Shown here piece by piece: positions 40,226 through 49,531 of a stretch of DNA of 64,000 nt. Within the stretch, counting starts at the first letter, position 1. Each line of letters starts with the position of its first letter. The notes under the pieces were generated by a model. It was not told the DNA's origin. It ran no database searches and saw only the letters and a list, made by a program, of their open reading frames with translations. Source of the DNA: UBA940 sp031548515 (GTDB lineage: Bacteria; Bacteroidota; Bacteroidia; Bacteroidales; Rikenellaceae); NCBI GenBank assembly GCA_031548515.1, contig JAVBRB010000009.1, positions 8,453 through 72,452 on the forward strand, read 5' to 3'. Both the position numbers and the translations under genes were made by a program.

Positions 40226-40399
40226 TCTGTTTCGTATGAAGCAGGGGTAATTTTTTGAATTTTATACCGTCCTGAGGGCCTTTATGCGCAAGAATTGCCG
40301 GGATTTTGTCCTGATTGCCATGCCTGAATGTGAGAAAACGGCGACAATTGCTTTGCGTGGGAAACATGAGATTGAAAAAGATAATATATAGAACCGACT

Positions 40400-41017
40400 A
40401 TGGAAAATAAACTCGAACAGTTAACGCAGAAACTCTACGAAGAGGGCCTCGCCAAAGGGCGCTCAGAAGGAGACAGAATGATATCCGATGCACAGGCAAA
40501 GGCGAAGAAAACGATCGCCGAAGCTGAAACTGAAGCTGCCGGTATCGTCAAAAGGGCGCACGCCCAGGCAGAAGACCTTCGTAAAAATACCATGACCGAG
40601 ATATCGCTGGCGGGGAAACAGGCTATGGGAAGGATCAGGGAGGAGATCGCTTCGATGATCGTCGCCAAAAGCGTTGCGAACGGAGTCAAGCAGGCCAATA
40701 TGGATCCGGCCTTCATTAAGGAGATACTGTTGGCGGTGGCGAAAAACTGGAACGGCGCTTCGTCGGAAAAAATTGCACTGAAGGCTCTTCTGCCAGCCGA
40801 TAAACAGAAAGAACTCGATGCGGCTTTCGAAAAGAGCGCCAAGGAACTGTTGGCCGGAGGAATTGAAGTCGGTTACGGCCGGGATGTCCGCAGCGGTTTC
40901 AAAGTAGGCGCAAAAGACGGCGGCTATTATATCAGCTTTTCCGACGAAGATTTCGACGCCCTTCTGGGACAATACCTGCGTGAAAAGGTTTTCAAAATCC
41001 TGTACGACAAGCAATAA
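40400..41017 (+). CDS. atpE: V-type ATP synthase subunit E
   Basis: Peripheral-stalk subunit E of the V/A-type ATPase. The 205-residue protein has a long N-terminal coiled coil (KLYEEGLAKGRSEGDRMISDAQAKAKKTI, about 10-85) and a compact C-terminal domain (about 100-205) that binds the A3B3 head. First gene of the V-ATPase operon; its stop codon overlaps the start of the next gene by one base. Confidence 0.88.
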   Translation: MENKLEQLTQKLYEEGLAKGRSEGDRMISDAQAKAKKTIAEAETEAAGIVKRAHAQAEDLRKNTMTEISLAGKQAMGRIREEIASMIVAKSVANGVKQANMDPAFIKEILLAVAKNWNGASSEKIALKALLPADKQKELDAAFEKSAKELLAGGIEVGYGRDVRSGFKVGAKDGGYYISFSDEDFDALLGQYLREKVFKILYDKQ

Positions 41018-41922
41018 TGTTTGGAAGTAAACAATATTACGGCTTGGTTGCGGGCCTATGCGAGTATGCGCTCGAAGCTGACAACAAGGGGTTCGATGCG
41101 AAATCTGTCGTTGAGGAGATACGCGCGGAATTCTCTGCCACAGACCGACGCGTACTGGAACTTTTCTACGGTTGGTATGATATAGCCAATATAGTTAACA
41201 TTCGCGCGGGACGTTCGCAGTTCAATGAACTGGGGAATTTCACGCGCGAAGAACTCGCCGCTGAACTGGAAAAGCCCGAAAATCTTCCAGTGTGGATGGC
41301 GAAAGTGGTCGATGCCTACCGTGATCCCGAAAATGCCGATTATGACGAGGTAGACACTTCGTGCCGTTTAGAACGCGCGTTGTTCGAGGCTTATTATGCC
41401 GAATGCGCCAGGTCGAAGAACCGCTTTATCCGCGAATGGAACCGTTTCGACCGCAATCTGCGCAACGTGATAGCGGCATACACCGCCCGAAGCAAGGATA
41501 TGCCGGTTGTAGACAGCCTCGTGGGTTCGGATGACATAGTATTGTCGCTCTCGCGTTCGTCGGCTTCCGATTTCGGATTGAAAGGAGAACTGGAGTACAT
41601 AGATAACCTGCTCGGCGCGCTGGGCGATCAGGCGAATATCGTCGAGAAGGAACGTACGATAGACCTCATACGCTGGGACAAGGCCGATGAACTTACCGAA
41701 TTCGAAGATTTCAGCACCGACGTTGTGCTGGCCTATCTGGTGAAGGTAAATATCATACAGCGATGGATGGCGCTCGATCCGCAGACCGGACGCGGGATGT
41801 ACGAAAAACTGCTTGCCTCGATGAGCGCCGCCGACAAGATACGCGGCCGCCGGAGCAGTCCGAACGACGGGACGGAAGGAGCTGATACCGATAATGCTAT
41901 CCCGGCTGACGAGAGTAGGTAA
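41017..41922 (+). CDS. DUF2764 protein, V-ATPase subunit C-like
   Basis: A 301-residue soluble helical protein (MFGSKQYYGLVAGLCEY) of the DUF2764 family, found in Bacteroidetes V-ATPase operons in the place of subunit C, which joins the central stalk to the membrane ring. Motifs include ELFYGWYDIANI near 50, SRLERALFEAYYAECARSK-like acidic helices near 115, and DKADELTEFEDFSTDVVLAYLVKVNIIQRW near 220. The role as a C/AC39 equivalent is inferred from operon position. Start overlaps the atpE stop; the metalloprotease-like gene begins 3 bp after its stop. Confidence 0.85.
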   Translation: MFGSKQYYGLVAGLCEYALEADNKGFDAKSVVEEIRAEFSATDRRVLELFYGWYDIANIVNIRAGRSQFNELGNFTREELAAELEKPENLPVWMAKVVDAYRDPENADYDEVDTSCRLERALFEAYYAECARSKNRFIREWNRFDRNLRNVIAAYTARSKDMPVVDSLVGSDDIVLSLSRSSASDFGLKGELEYIDNLLGALGDQANIVEKERTIDLIRWDKADELTEFEDFSTDVVLAYLVKVNIIQRWMALDPQTGRGMYEKLLASMSAADKIRGRRSSPNDGTEGADTDNAIPADESR

Positions 41923-41925
41923 GGA

Positions 41926-42978
41926 ATGAAATTTCTCGGCGCCATAGCGATGATATTGTTTGTACATGCAACTGATATGCGGGCTAATCCCAGGATATCG
42001 GTCGATGAAAATCTGGAATTCGCTTTTGCTCTGACAACGCTGACCGGTTGCCCGGAGAATGACGGGTCGGGGGCTTTTCCGCTTCATACAACTCTGAACT
42101 TCAAACTTAAGGATGGGTATATGGCGTTGCTCGAAGGGTTCCGTTCTTCCGGGGAAATGAGATACATGAAAGAGGTGGAAGCCCAGGGATTCAAGACATA
42201 TTCGCTCGTTTCAGGTATTTTGGCCGGTGTGGGGCCGGATGTCGATCCGGATTCGGAATGGATCCGCCAACTTCCCCTGTCCGATGAGAAGAAGTCTGCG
42301 GTGGTGGATTATTTCCGCGCTTTTTATACCCTCAAGGAGAAAACGGGTTTTTCGGCGGCTTATTCGGCAAACGTAAATGTATATAACGGGATATTGGAAA
42401 AGGAAAACCGTAAGGTTTCAATTGCCGGACTGATCAATGAGGTGGAGTCGTTTTTCCGAGATGTGAATTCCTCGTATGAAGTGTTGTTTGTTACATCTAT
42501 GTGGCCTGGAGGGGCTTCGTGGTCATTCGACGGTAAGGTTTCGATTCTTATGGGGCCGAAATATGTGACAGACGGATTGCCCGATGCCGGAACGACGTCG
42601 GAATTGGAACATTTGATAATGCATGAATTTATACACCCCTTTGTCGGACGTCTGTGCGGCCGTAATGCGGAAATTATCGGACAGTATTCCGCCTTGTATG
42701 AAGACGACAGGGCTGTTTTTGCAGGCAACCATGTGCCCGACTGGATTTCCGCCGTGGATGAAACCGCAACCCGGGCTGTCGAGGTAATACTTTGCAGCGG
42801 TACACAGAAAGAGTTGCAGGAAGCTGTCGCGGAACAGGAGAAACTGGGGTTTAAATATGTTCCGGCATTTGTCGAGGCGTTAGGGATACATTATCTGCCG
42901 TACCGGGATACAGTGGCCCTGGATGAGGTTTTTCCGGAGATACTGATTGCAACGTTCAGTTCCGTTACCAATACCTGA
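41926..42978 (+). CDS. DUF4932-like putative metalloprotease inserted in the V-ATPase operon
   Basis: A 350-residue protein with a short hydrophobic N-terminus (KFLGAIAMILFVHA) that may be a signal peptide, and a zinc-protease-type motif HEFIHPFV (about 228-235) with E227 region LEHLIMHEFIH, matching the DUF4932 pattern. A later Glu in NHVPDWISAVDETATRAVE could be a third ligand. It has no known link to the ATPase. It starts 3 bp after the DUF2764 gene and ends 37 bp before atpA, so it is co-transcribed; its codon use is less GC-rich than that of the ATPase genes, suggesting insertion. Confidence 0.7.
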   Translation: MKFLGAIAMILFVHATDMRANPRISVDENLEFAFALTTLTGCPENDGSGAFPLHTTLNFKLKDGYMALLEGFRSSGEMRYMKEVEAQGFKTYSLVSGILAGVGPDVDPDSEWIRQLPLSDEKKSAVVDYFRAFYTLKEKTGFSAAYSANVNVYNGILEKENRKVSIAGLINEVESFFRDVNSSYEVLFVTSMWPGGASWSFDGKVSILMGPKYVTDGLPDAGTTSELEHLIMHEFIHPFVGRLCGRNAEIIGQYSALYEDDRAVFAGNHVPDWISAVDETATRAVEVILCSGTQKELQEAVAEQEKLGFKYVPAFVEALGIHYLPYRDTVALDEVFPEILIATFSSVTNT

Positions 42979-43015
42979 CACTGAAAATAGAATATAATTA
43001 ATCAAATAATACATA

Positions 43016-44773
43016 ATGAGTACAAAAGGGCAAGTATCAGGAATTGTCTCCAATATGGTGACCGTGAAGGCCGACGGACCCGTGGTCCAGAACGAGATAT
43101 GCTATGTCGGAACGGGAGGCACGAAGATGATGGCCGAGGTTATTAAAGTGACCGGTGCCGAAGCCTATATCCAGGTGTTCGACAGCACGCGAGGCCTGAA
43201 AGTCGGTGCTCCGGTGGAATTCGCAGGACATATGCTCGAAGCGACGCTGGCCCCCGGCATTCTGTCGCGCAGTTACGACGGCCTGCAGAACGACCTCGAA
43301 AAGATGGACGGCCTGTTCATCGAACGCGGCACGATGACCGAGCCTGTCGATTTCGAAGCCAAATGGGAGTTTACCCCGCTTGCGAAAGAGGGCGATAAGG
43401 TGGTTGCCGGATCATGGCTGGGCCAGGTGAAGGAAATCTTTATTGCACACAAGATCATGGTGCCTTTCGTGATGGAAGGAACCTATACCGTTAAGAGCAT
43501 TGCCAAAGACGGGGCATATAAGGTGACCGACACGATCGCTGTAGTGACCGATGCCGCCGGCAAAGACCATAATATAACGATGGTGCAGAAGTGGCCGGTG
43601 AAACAGGCCGTGAAAGCCTATGACGAGAAGCCGCGTCCGTCGAAAGTGATGGAAACCGGACTGCGTGCCATCGACACTTTCAACCCCATCGCCGAGGGCG
43701 GTACTGGATTCATTCCGGGGCCGTTCGGGGCCGGTAAAACAGTACTCCAACACGCTGTAGCAAAGCAGGCCGACGCCGATATCATCGTGATGATCGCCTG
43801 CGGCGAGCGAGCCAACGAGGTTGTGGAGATATTCAAAGAGTTCCCAGAACTGATCGACCCGCACACGGGCAACAAACTGATGGACCGTACCATTATCATC
43901 TGCAACACCTCGAACATGCCCGTCGCTGCGCGCGAAGCTTCTGTCTATACTGGTATGGCCATCGGTGAATACTACCGTGCAATGGGGCTTAAGGTACTGA
44001 TCCTGGCCGACTCGACCTCGCGTTGGGCGCAAGCCCTCCGCGAAATGAGCAACCGCCTCGAGGAACTTCCCGGACAGGACGCTTTTCCGATGGACCTGTC
44101 GGCCATTATTTCGAACTTCTACTCGCGCGCCGGTCTGGTTTGCCTGCCGGGTGGCCATACAGGCTCGGTGACGTTTCTCGGAACCGTGTCGCCGGCGGGC
44201 GGTAACCTCAAGGAGCCGGTAACGGAATCTACAAAAAAGGCAGCACGCTGTTTTTACGCCCTTTCGCAGGCAAGGGCCGATAGCAAGCGCTATCCGGCCG
44301 TCGACCCGCTGGACAGCTATTCAAAATATCTGGAATACCCCGAAGTCAGCGACTATCTCGACGATACAGTCGAAGACGGTTGGGTGGCTAAGGTTTTGCG
44401 TGGCAAGATATTGGTGCAGAGGGGCAAGGAAGCTTCCGAACAAATAAACATCCTCGGTGACGACGGTGTTCCTCTGGACTACCACGAGCGTTTCTGGAAG
44501 AGCGAGCTGATCGACTTCGTGATCCTGCAGCAGGACGCTTTCGATACGATCGACTCATATTGCTGTTTCGACCGCCAGAAATACATGTACAACATGGTGT
44601 TGGATATATGCGGACGGAAGTTTGATTTTGCCGGTTTCGAGGAATGCTCGGCGTTCTTCAAGGATCTGATCAACATGTTCAAACAGATGAATTACTCGGA
44701 ATTTAAGAGTGATGAGTTTATGGATTACCAAAAGCGGATAGAAGAAAAAGTGTCTAAAAAAGAAGCGAAATAG
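43016..44773 (+). CDS. atpA: V-type ATP synthase catalytic subunit A
   Basis: The catalytic nucleotide-binding subunit. The 585-residue protein has the N-terminal barrel (GQVSGIVSNMVTVKADGP), the A-type bulge region (about 110-190), the P-loop GPFGAGKT near 237, Walker B VLILADSTSRWAQALREM near 330, and SRAGLVCLPGGHTGSVTFLGTVSPAGGNLKEPVTEST near 370. This long non-homologous region and P-loop type separate it from F-type beta subunits. It is followed 3 bp later by atpB. Confidence 0.96.
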   Translation: MSTKGQVSGIVSNMVTVKADGPVVQNEICYVGTGGTKMMAEVIKVTGAEAYIQVFDSTRGLKVGAPVEFAGHMLEATLAPGILSRSYDGLQNDLEKMDGLFIERGTMTEPVDFEAKWEFTPLAKEGDKVVAGSWLGQVKEIFIAHKIMVPFVMEGTYTVKSIAKDGAYKVTDTIAVVTDAAGKDHNITMVQKWPVKQAVKAYDEKPRPSKVMETGLRAIDTFNPIAEGGTGFIPGPFGAGKTVLQHAVAKQADADIIVMIACGERANEVVEIFKEFPELIDPHTGNKLMDRTIIICNTSNMPVAAREASVYTGMAIGEYYRAMGLKVLILADSTSRWAQALREMSNRLEELPGQDAFPMDLSAIISNFYSRAGLVCLPGGHTGSVTFLGTVSPAGGNLKEPVTESTKKAARCFYALSQARADSKRYPAVDPLDSYSKYLEYPEVSDYLDDTVEDGWVAKVLRGKILVQRGKEASEQINILGDDGVPLDYHERFWKSELIDFVILQQDAFDTIDSYCCFDRQKYMYNMVLDICGRKFDFAGFEECSAFFKDLINMFKQMNYSEFKSDEFMDYQKRIEEKVSKKEAK

Positions 44774-44776
44774 GTT

Positions 44777-46105
44777 ATGGCGACTACTGCATTTCAGAAA
44801 ATATATACCAGAATAGACAATATCACCAAGGCGACCGTGACGTTGCGCGCGTCGGGCGTCGGCAATGATGAACTGGCGACGGTGGGCGGAAAACTGGCTC
44901 AGGTGGTGAAGATACAGGGCGACGAGATCACCCTGCAGGTATTTGCCGGTACAGAAGGGATCGCGACTAACGACGAAGTGGTTTTCTTCGGGGAACCGCC
45001 CGTGCTGAGGGTGGGAGACAACCTTGCCGGACGCTTTTTTAACGCTTACGGACGTCCTGTCGAGGGGGGCGAACAGCTCGAAGGCGAGCCGCGCGAGATA
45101 GGCGGCCCAACCGTTAATCCCTACAAAAGGCTCCAGCCCAGCGAACTTATTGCAACGGGTATAGCAGGGATCGACCTTAACAATACAATCGTTACCGGAC
45201 AGAAGATACCGTTCTTTGCCGACAGCGACCAACCGTATAACCAGGTTATGGCCAATGTCGCCCTGCGCGCGCATGCCGATAAGATCATCTTGGGCGGCAT
45301 GGGTCTGACTAACGACGATTACCTCTATTTTAAGAATGTGTTTGAGAGCGCCGGTGCGCTCGACCGTATAGTCAGTTTCGTTAATACGACCGAGAATCCG
45401 CCGGTGGAACGCCTGCTCGTGCCGGATATGGCGCTGACCGCTGCTGAATATTTTGCTGTGGACAAGGGCGAAAAGGTGCTCGTTCTGCTGACTGACATGA
45501 CGATGTATGCGGATGCATTGGCTATCGTGTCTAACCGTATGGATCAGATTCCTTCGAAGGACTCGATGCCCGGTTCGCTCTACAGCGACCTTGCCAGGAT
45601 TTACGAAAAAGCGGTGCAGTTGCCCAACGGAGGTTCGATTACGATCATCGCGGTGACTACACTTTCGGGCGGCGATATCACCCATGCTATTCCCGACAAC
45701 ACGGGCTACATTACTGAGGGGCAGTTGTTCCTCCGTAACGATACCGATACCGGCAAGGTCATTGTCGATCCGTTTCGCAGCCTTTCGCGTTTGAAGCAGT
45801 TGGTGATCGGGACGAAAACCCGCGAAGACCACCCGCAGGTGATGAATGCGGCCGTTCGTCTGTATGCTGATGCCGCCAATGCCAAGACCAAACTCGAGAA
45901 TGGTTTTGACCTTTCGGATTACGATGAACGTACACTGAAATTTGCTTATGACTACTCGGAAAAATTGCTGGCGATAGACGTTAACATCGATATCACCGAG
46001 ATGCTCGACACGGCGTGGAAGTTGTTTGCAGAATATTTTACCCCTGCAGAGACTGCTATCAAACAGGGATTTATAGATAAATTCTGGCCAACTATTAACG
46101 ATTAG
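44777..46105 (+). CDS. atpB: V-type ATP synthase subunit B
   Basis: The non-catalytic partner of subunit A in the A3B3 ring. The 442-residue protein shows ATGIAGIDLNNTIVTGQKIPFFADSD near 132 (P-loop lost, as normal for B), VFVNTTENPPVERLLVPDMAL-like AEYFAVDKGEKVLVLLTDMTMYADAL near 215-240, SRMDQIPSKDSMPGSLYSDLARIYE near 252 and GGSITIIAVTTLSGGDITHAIPDNTGYITEG near 285. Its last residues (TIND) and stop codon are encoded within the left end (46093-46115) of an inserted repeat unit. Confidence 0.96.
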   Translation: MATTAFQKIYTRIDNITKATVTLRASGVGNDELATVGGKLAQVVKIQGDEITLQVFAGTEGIATNDEVVFFGEPPVLRVGDNLAGRFFNAYGRPVEGGEQLEGEPREIGGPTVNPYKRLQPSELIATGIAGIDLNNTIVTGQKIPFFADSDQPYNQVMANVALRAHADKIILGGMGLTNDDYLYFKNVFESAGALDRIVSFVNTTENPPVERLLVPDMALTAAEYFAVDKGEKVLVLLTDMTMYADALAIVSNRMDQIPSKDSMPGSLYSDLARIYEKAVQLPNGGSITIIAVTTLSGGDITHAIPDNTGYITEGQLFLRNDTDTGKVIVDPFRSLSRLKQLVIGTKTREDHPQVMNAAVRLYADAANAKTKLENGFDLSDYDERTLKFAYDYSEKLLAIDVNIDITEMLDTAWKLFAEYFTPAETAIKQGFIDKFWPTIND

Positions 46106-46483
46106 TTATTAGCGAGACGAAGGAGAGCGTTTTAAAGATTAAGAGTTTTAAGTTTGCGGTAAGGATTGTGAATCTGTACAAATATTTGTGTGAGAACAAG
46201 AAGGAATTTGTGTTGTCTAAACGGATATTAAAGTGGAACTTCTGTCGGCGCAATGGTATATGAAGCCAAATACGCCGGAAGTGAAGCCGATTTTGTTCAC
46301 AAGCTGGGCGTAGTTCAAAAAGAGATCAATGAAACGATTTATTGGCTTGAATTGATAAAAAACAGAATATATTTCTAAAGAAGAGTATGAAAGTATTAAT
46401 TCTGACGCGATTGAACTCATCAAATTGATAACCGGCTCTATCGAAACAGTTAAGACCAAACTAATCACTAATCGTTAATAACT
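46093..46483. repeat. Inserted unit with inverted ends between atpB and atpD
   Basis: Left end TATTAACGATTAGTTATTAG (46093-46112) is the near-reverse complement of the right end CTAATCACTAATCGTTAATA (46461-46480). Between them lies a broken four-helix-bundle gene. The left end supplies the atpB stop; the right end abuts the atpD start. Confidence 0.75.
46120..46478 (+). pseudogene. Broken four-helix-bundle (S23/IVP-type) gene
   Basis: Reads as a four-helix-bundle protein of the 23S rRNA intervening-sequence type in three pieces: KIKSFKFAVRIVNLYKYLCE (from about 46135), then after a frameshift near 46231 SGTSVGAMVYEAKYAGSEAD and VQKEINETIYWLEL, then after a second frameshift near 46365 YISKEEYESINSDAIELIKL to a TAA at 46476-46478. 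No ATG is found at the proper place. Such genes are found as small intergenic cassettes in Bacteroidetes. It interrupts the V-ATPase operon. Confidence 0.85.
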
Positions 46484-46489
46484 ATATCG

Positions 46490-47086
46490 TTGATAAAGTT
46501 TCAATACAACAAAACGTCGCTGGGCGATCTTGACAAGCAGCTCAAGATGCGCCGGCGTGCGCTTCCTACCATCAAGAGCAAGGAGAGCGCGCTGCGTCTC
46601 GAGGTGAAGAAAGCCAAAAATACGGCCGAGGGATTCCAGGAGCGGCTGGATGAACTCACCGCGCGATACACTTATATGAAGGCTCTGTGGGGGGAATTCG
46701 ACGCCGGTCTGGTACGCATCGAGGAGGTGAAACTGGCCGAAAGCAAGATCGCCGGGGTAAGGATACCCGAGTTACAGGAGGTGGTCTTCTCGGAGAAGCC
46801 TTACGACCTTTTCAGTTCTCCGGCATGGATGGCCGACGGCGTGGATCTGGTCAAAAAAATCGGAGGTCTGATGGTCGAGTCGCAGGTATTCGCATACAAG
46901 GCCGAACTTCTGGACCGCGCCCGCAAAAAGACCACCCAGAAAGTGAACCTCTACGAAAAGGTGCAGATCCCCGGCTACGAAGAAGCGGTACTGAAGATCA
47001 AACGGTTCCTGGAAGACGAGGAAAACCTCTCCAAGAGTTCGCAGAAGATAGTTAAACAAAGGCACGAACACGCGCCGCGGGTATGA
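46490..47086 (+). CDS. atpD: V-type ATP synthase subunit D
   Basis: Central-stalk subunit D, a long antiparallel coiled coil that turns inside the A3B3 head. The 198-residue protein has FQYNKTSLGDLDKQLKMRRRALPTIKSKESALRLEV near 4 and a matching C-terminal helix QIPGYEEAVLKIKRFLEDEENLSKSSQKIVKQR. Normal starts read M-A-I-K-F-Q-Y; here no ATG is present and the frame opens with TTG at 46490, with an in-frame TAA at 46469-46471 just upstream. The original start and ribosome-binding site were probably replaced by the inserted unit that ends at 46483. Confidence 0.9.
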   Translation: MIKFQYNKTSLGDLDKQLKMRRRALPTIKSKESALRLEVKKAKNTAEGFQERLDELTARYTYMKALWGEFDAGLVRIEEVKLAESKIAGVRIPELQEVVFSEKPYDLFSSPAWMADGVDLVKKIGGLMVESQVFAYKAELLDRARKKTTQKVNLYEKVQIPGYEEAVLKIKRFLEDEENLSKSSQKIVKQRHEHAPRV

Positions 47087-47184
47087 TCCCGTCGCCCGAA
47101 CCCCGACATTCAGCGCTTTAGCGTCGGCGCGAGGTGAGGCGGGTGAAGCAATAAAAAGACGAAAGGAAACAGATTATCGGGCTT

Positions 47185-49029
47185 ATGATAGTCAGAATGA
47201 ATAAATACACTTTCGTGGTGCTCGGAAGGCAGCGCGAAGAGTTTCTGGAAAGCCTGCAGGAGTTGGGCATGGTCGATGTCACGACCTCCGGATGGGAGCC
47301 AACTGACGAGGACCGTCAGTTGATGGCCCAGATCGACCGTCACCGAGAGGCGGCGGAATACCTTTCTGCCCTGGTAAAAAGTGAAGGCTTTAAACACGGT
47401 GAGCCTTACGACACGGGCGCCGAGGCGTTCGAGAAATATTCGGCTGCGCGGAAAGAAACTGCAGCCATCGACGCCGAGATCGCGAGGTACGAAAAAATGG
47501 CGTCGGATATCCGTCCGTGGGGACATTACGATCCCAAAACCCTGCGCCGCCTGGCTGAGCAGGGAGCTGTGATGCGTTTCTTTACCGCTTATGCCAGCGA
47601 ATTCTCCAAAAAACGCGAAGAGTGGGGCGAGGGTCGCATCCTTGAAAATATCAATAACGAAGCCGGCATCGCCTATTTTGTCGTGATCGCCGCCCCGGAG
47701 GACGAGATACAGATAGATGCGCAGGAAGTCAGGCTGCCGGCGGATAGCCTTCAAGCCATAGAAGCTAAGATCGGAGAGTTGACCGAAGAACTGCACGGCT
47801 GGGACAAAGTTTTTGCAACGGCCGCCGCGACGCTGCCGGAGATCGAGGCCGAAGGCGAAAGGCTCAAGGAGAGGCTGCAGCTCAAGCAGGCAGTGGTGTG
47901 TGGACGGGAAGCCGCCGACGGTTCGCTTGTTATTATGGAAGCGTGGGCACGAGAGAAACAGGAGGCCGAAGTCGACCGGATGTTGGAAGAGTATCCCGGT
48001 GTTATCTTTATCAAGGAGAAGCCGACGATGGACGATGCGACGCCGGTCGAGATCAAAAACAGCAGATTCGCCAGCCCGTTCGAGTTTATAGGCGACCTGT
48101 ATGCCAGACCCAGGTACGGAAAAATGGACCTCACGCGATGGTTCGCGCCATTCTTCATGCTCTTTTTCGGGATGTGCATGGGCGACCTGGGCTATGGTTC
48201 GATGATCCTTATCGGGGGGCTGGTATTGACGCTCACCAGTAAAAAAGAGTCGATGAAACAGATAGGCCGCCTCACCATGTGGTGCGGAGGCGCCGCAGTC
48301 GTGGTAGGGTTTCTGATGGGAGCTGCATTCGGTGCGCCGCTCGGCGATATGAAGGTCTTCGAACCGATCAAACGTATATTCATAGATTCGAATACGATAT
48401 TCTACCTCGCCATAGGGATAGGCGTTTTCCAGGTGTTGTTCGCTATGGTGCTCAACATCATTACTACGATACGCGCTTTCGGTATTAAGGAGGCTTTCGC
48501 AAGCCTCGGATGGTTCATCACGCTTGCGAGTTGCATTACTGGGGGCGCGGTCGCCTATATCACAAATAGTCCCTTCTCCGGGGAGACTCCTTTCTCGATA
48601 GATATGGTGCCTTTATGGGCATGGATATCCGCCGGGATCGGAATGTTCATGGTGCTGTTCCTCAATTCGCCCGGAAAGAACCCCCTGGCAAATCTCGGAA
48701 GCGGCCTGTGGAACATGTTCAATAACATTACAGGCCTTCTGGGCGACACTCTGAGCTACATCCGCCTGTTTGCGATAGGCCTTTCCGGAGGCGTACTCGC
48801 CATGGTATTCAATCAGATCGCGTTTGCAGTTTCTCCCGATATCCCTGTTGTGGGCCAATTGGTGACATTGACTATATTGTTATTGGGGCATACGCTCAAC
48901 CTGTTCATGTCGACCCTGTCGGCCATAGTGCATCCGCTTCGTCTGACGTTCGTGGAGTTTTACAACAATGCCGGTTTCGAGGCCAGCGAACGCGTGTTCG
49001 AACCGCTGAAAAAATCAAAAAAAATCTAA
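47185..49029 (+). CDS. atpI: V-type ATP synthase subunit I
   Basis: The membrane stator subunit (a-subunit equivalent) that forms the ion half-channels. The 614-residue protein has a long cytoplasmic N-terminal part with coiled coils (about 1-315) and a C-terminal part with seven or eight transmembrane helices (about 318-600), including FAPFFMLFFGMCMGDLGYG near 317, and SYIRLFAIGLSGGVLAMVFNQIA near 528 with the essential Arg, then MSTLSAIVHPLRLTFVEFYNNAGFE. Starts 98 bp after atpD. Confidence 0.94.
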   Translation: MIVRMNKYTFVVLGRQREEFLESLQELGMVDVTTSGWEPTDEDRQLMAQIDRHREAAEYLSALVKSEGFKHGEPYDTGAEAFEKYSAARKETAAIDAEIARYEKMASDIRPWGHYDPKTLRRLAEQGAVMRFFTAYASEFSKKREEWGEGRILENINNEAGIAYFVVIAAPEDEIQIDAQEVRLPADSLQAIEAKIGELTEELHGWDKVFATAAATLPEIEAEGERLKERLQLKQAVVCGREAADGSLVIMEAWAREKQEAEVDRMLEEYPGVIFIKEKPTMDDATPVEIKNSRFASPFEFIGDLYARPRYGKMDLTRWFAPFFMLFFGMCMGDLGYGSMILIGGLVLTLTSKKESMKQIGRLTMWCGGAAVVVGFLMGAAFGAPLGDMKVFEPIKRIFIDSNTIFYLAIGIGVFQVLFAMVLNIITTIRAFGIKEAFASLGWFITLASCITGGAVAYITNSPFSGETPFSIDMVPLWAWISAGIGMFMVLFLNSPGKNPLANLGSGLWNMFNNITGLLGDTLSYIRLFAIGLSGGVLAMVFNQIAFAVSPDIPVVGQLVTLTILLLGHTLNLFMSTLSAIVHPLRLTFVEFYNNAGFEASERVFEPLKKSKKI

Positions 49030-49063
49030 CAATCTAAATAACAACAAACTAAAAAGTAGAATT

Positions 49064-49513
49064 ATGACAACAGCAATTATTTTGGCCTATGTCGGAGTTG
49101 CGTTTATGGTAGGCCTTGCCGGTCTGGCAAGTGCCATAGGTACATCCATCTGCGGTATTACTGCCGTTGGCGCGATGAAGAAAAATCCGGGTAAGTTCGG
49201 CAGTTACATGATCATGTCGGCCCTTCCCAGTACCCAGGGACTTTACGGTTTTGCCGCTTACTTCCTTATCAGCGGTTTCCTCACGCCGGAGATAACAATG
49301 CTGCAGGCTGCAGCCATATTTGCGGGTGGTCTGATTATGGCTTTATCAAGCATATCGAGTTCATATATGCAGGCCAGAGTTTGTGCCAACGGTATCGCTG
49401 CGGTGGGCAATGGCCACGACGTTATGGCGAAGACCATGATCCTTGCGGCATTTCCCGAGCTTTACGCCATCCTCGGTCTTGCTGCCGTGTTCCTGATGAG
49501 CATTGCCATATAG
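49064..49513 (+). CDS. atpK: V-type ATP synthase subunit K (proteolipid)
   Basis: The ring-forming proteolipid, 149 residues with four transmembrane helices in two homologous hairpins. The ion-binding Glu132 is in FPELYAILG of helix 4. L54, T57, Q58, Y61, Q103 and E132 correspond, with a constant offset of 7, to L61, T64, Q65, Y68, Q110 and E139, which bind sodium in the Enterococcus hirae NtpK ring. That points to Na+ rather than H+ coupling, by inference. Last gene of the operon; a strong terminator follows. Confidence 0.95.
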   Translation: MTTAIILAYVGVAFMVGLAGLASAIGTSICGITAVGAMKKNPGKFGSYMIMSALPSTQGLYGFAAYFLISGFLTPEITMLQAAAIFAGGLIMALSSISSSYMQARVCANGIAAVGNGHDVMAKTMILAAFPELYAILGLAAVFLMSIAI

Positions 49514-49531
49514 AGGTCGAATCTGGATAAC

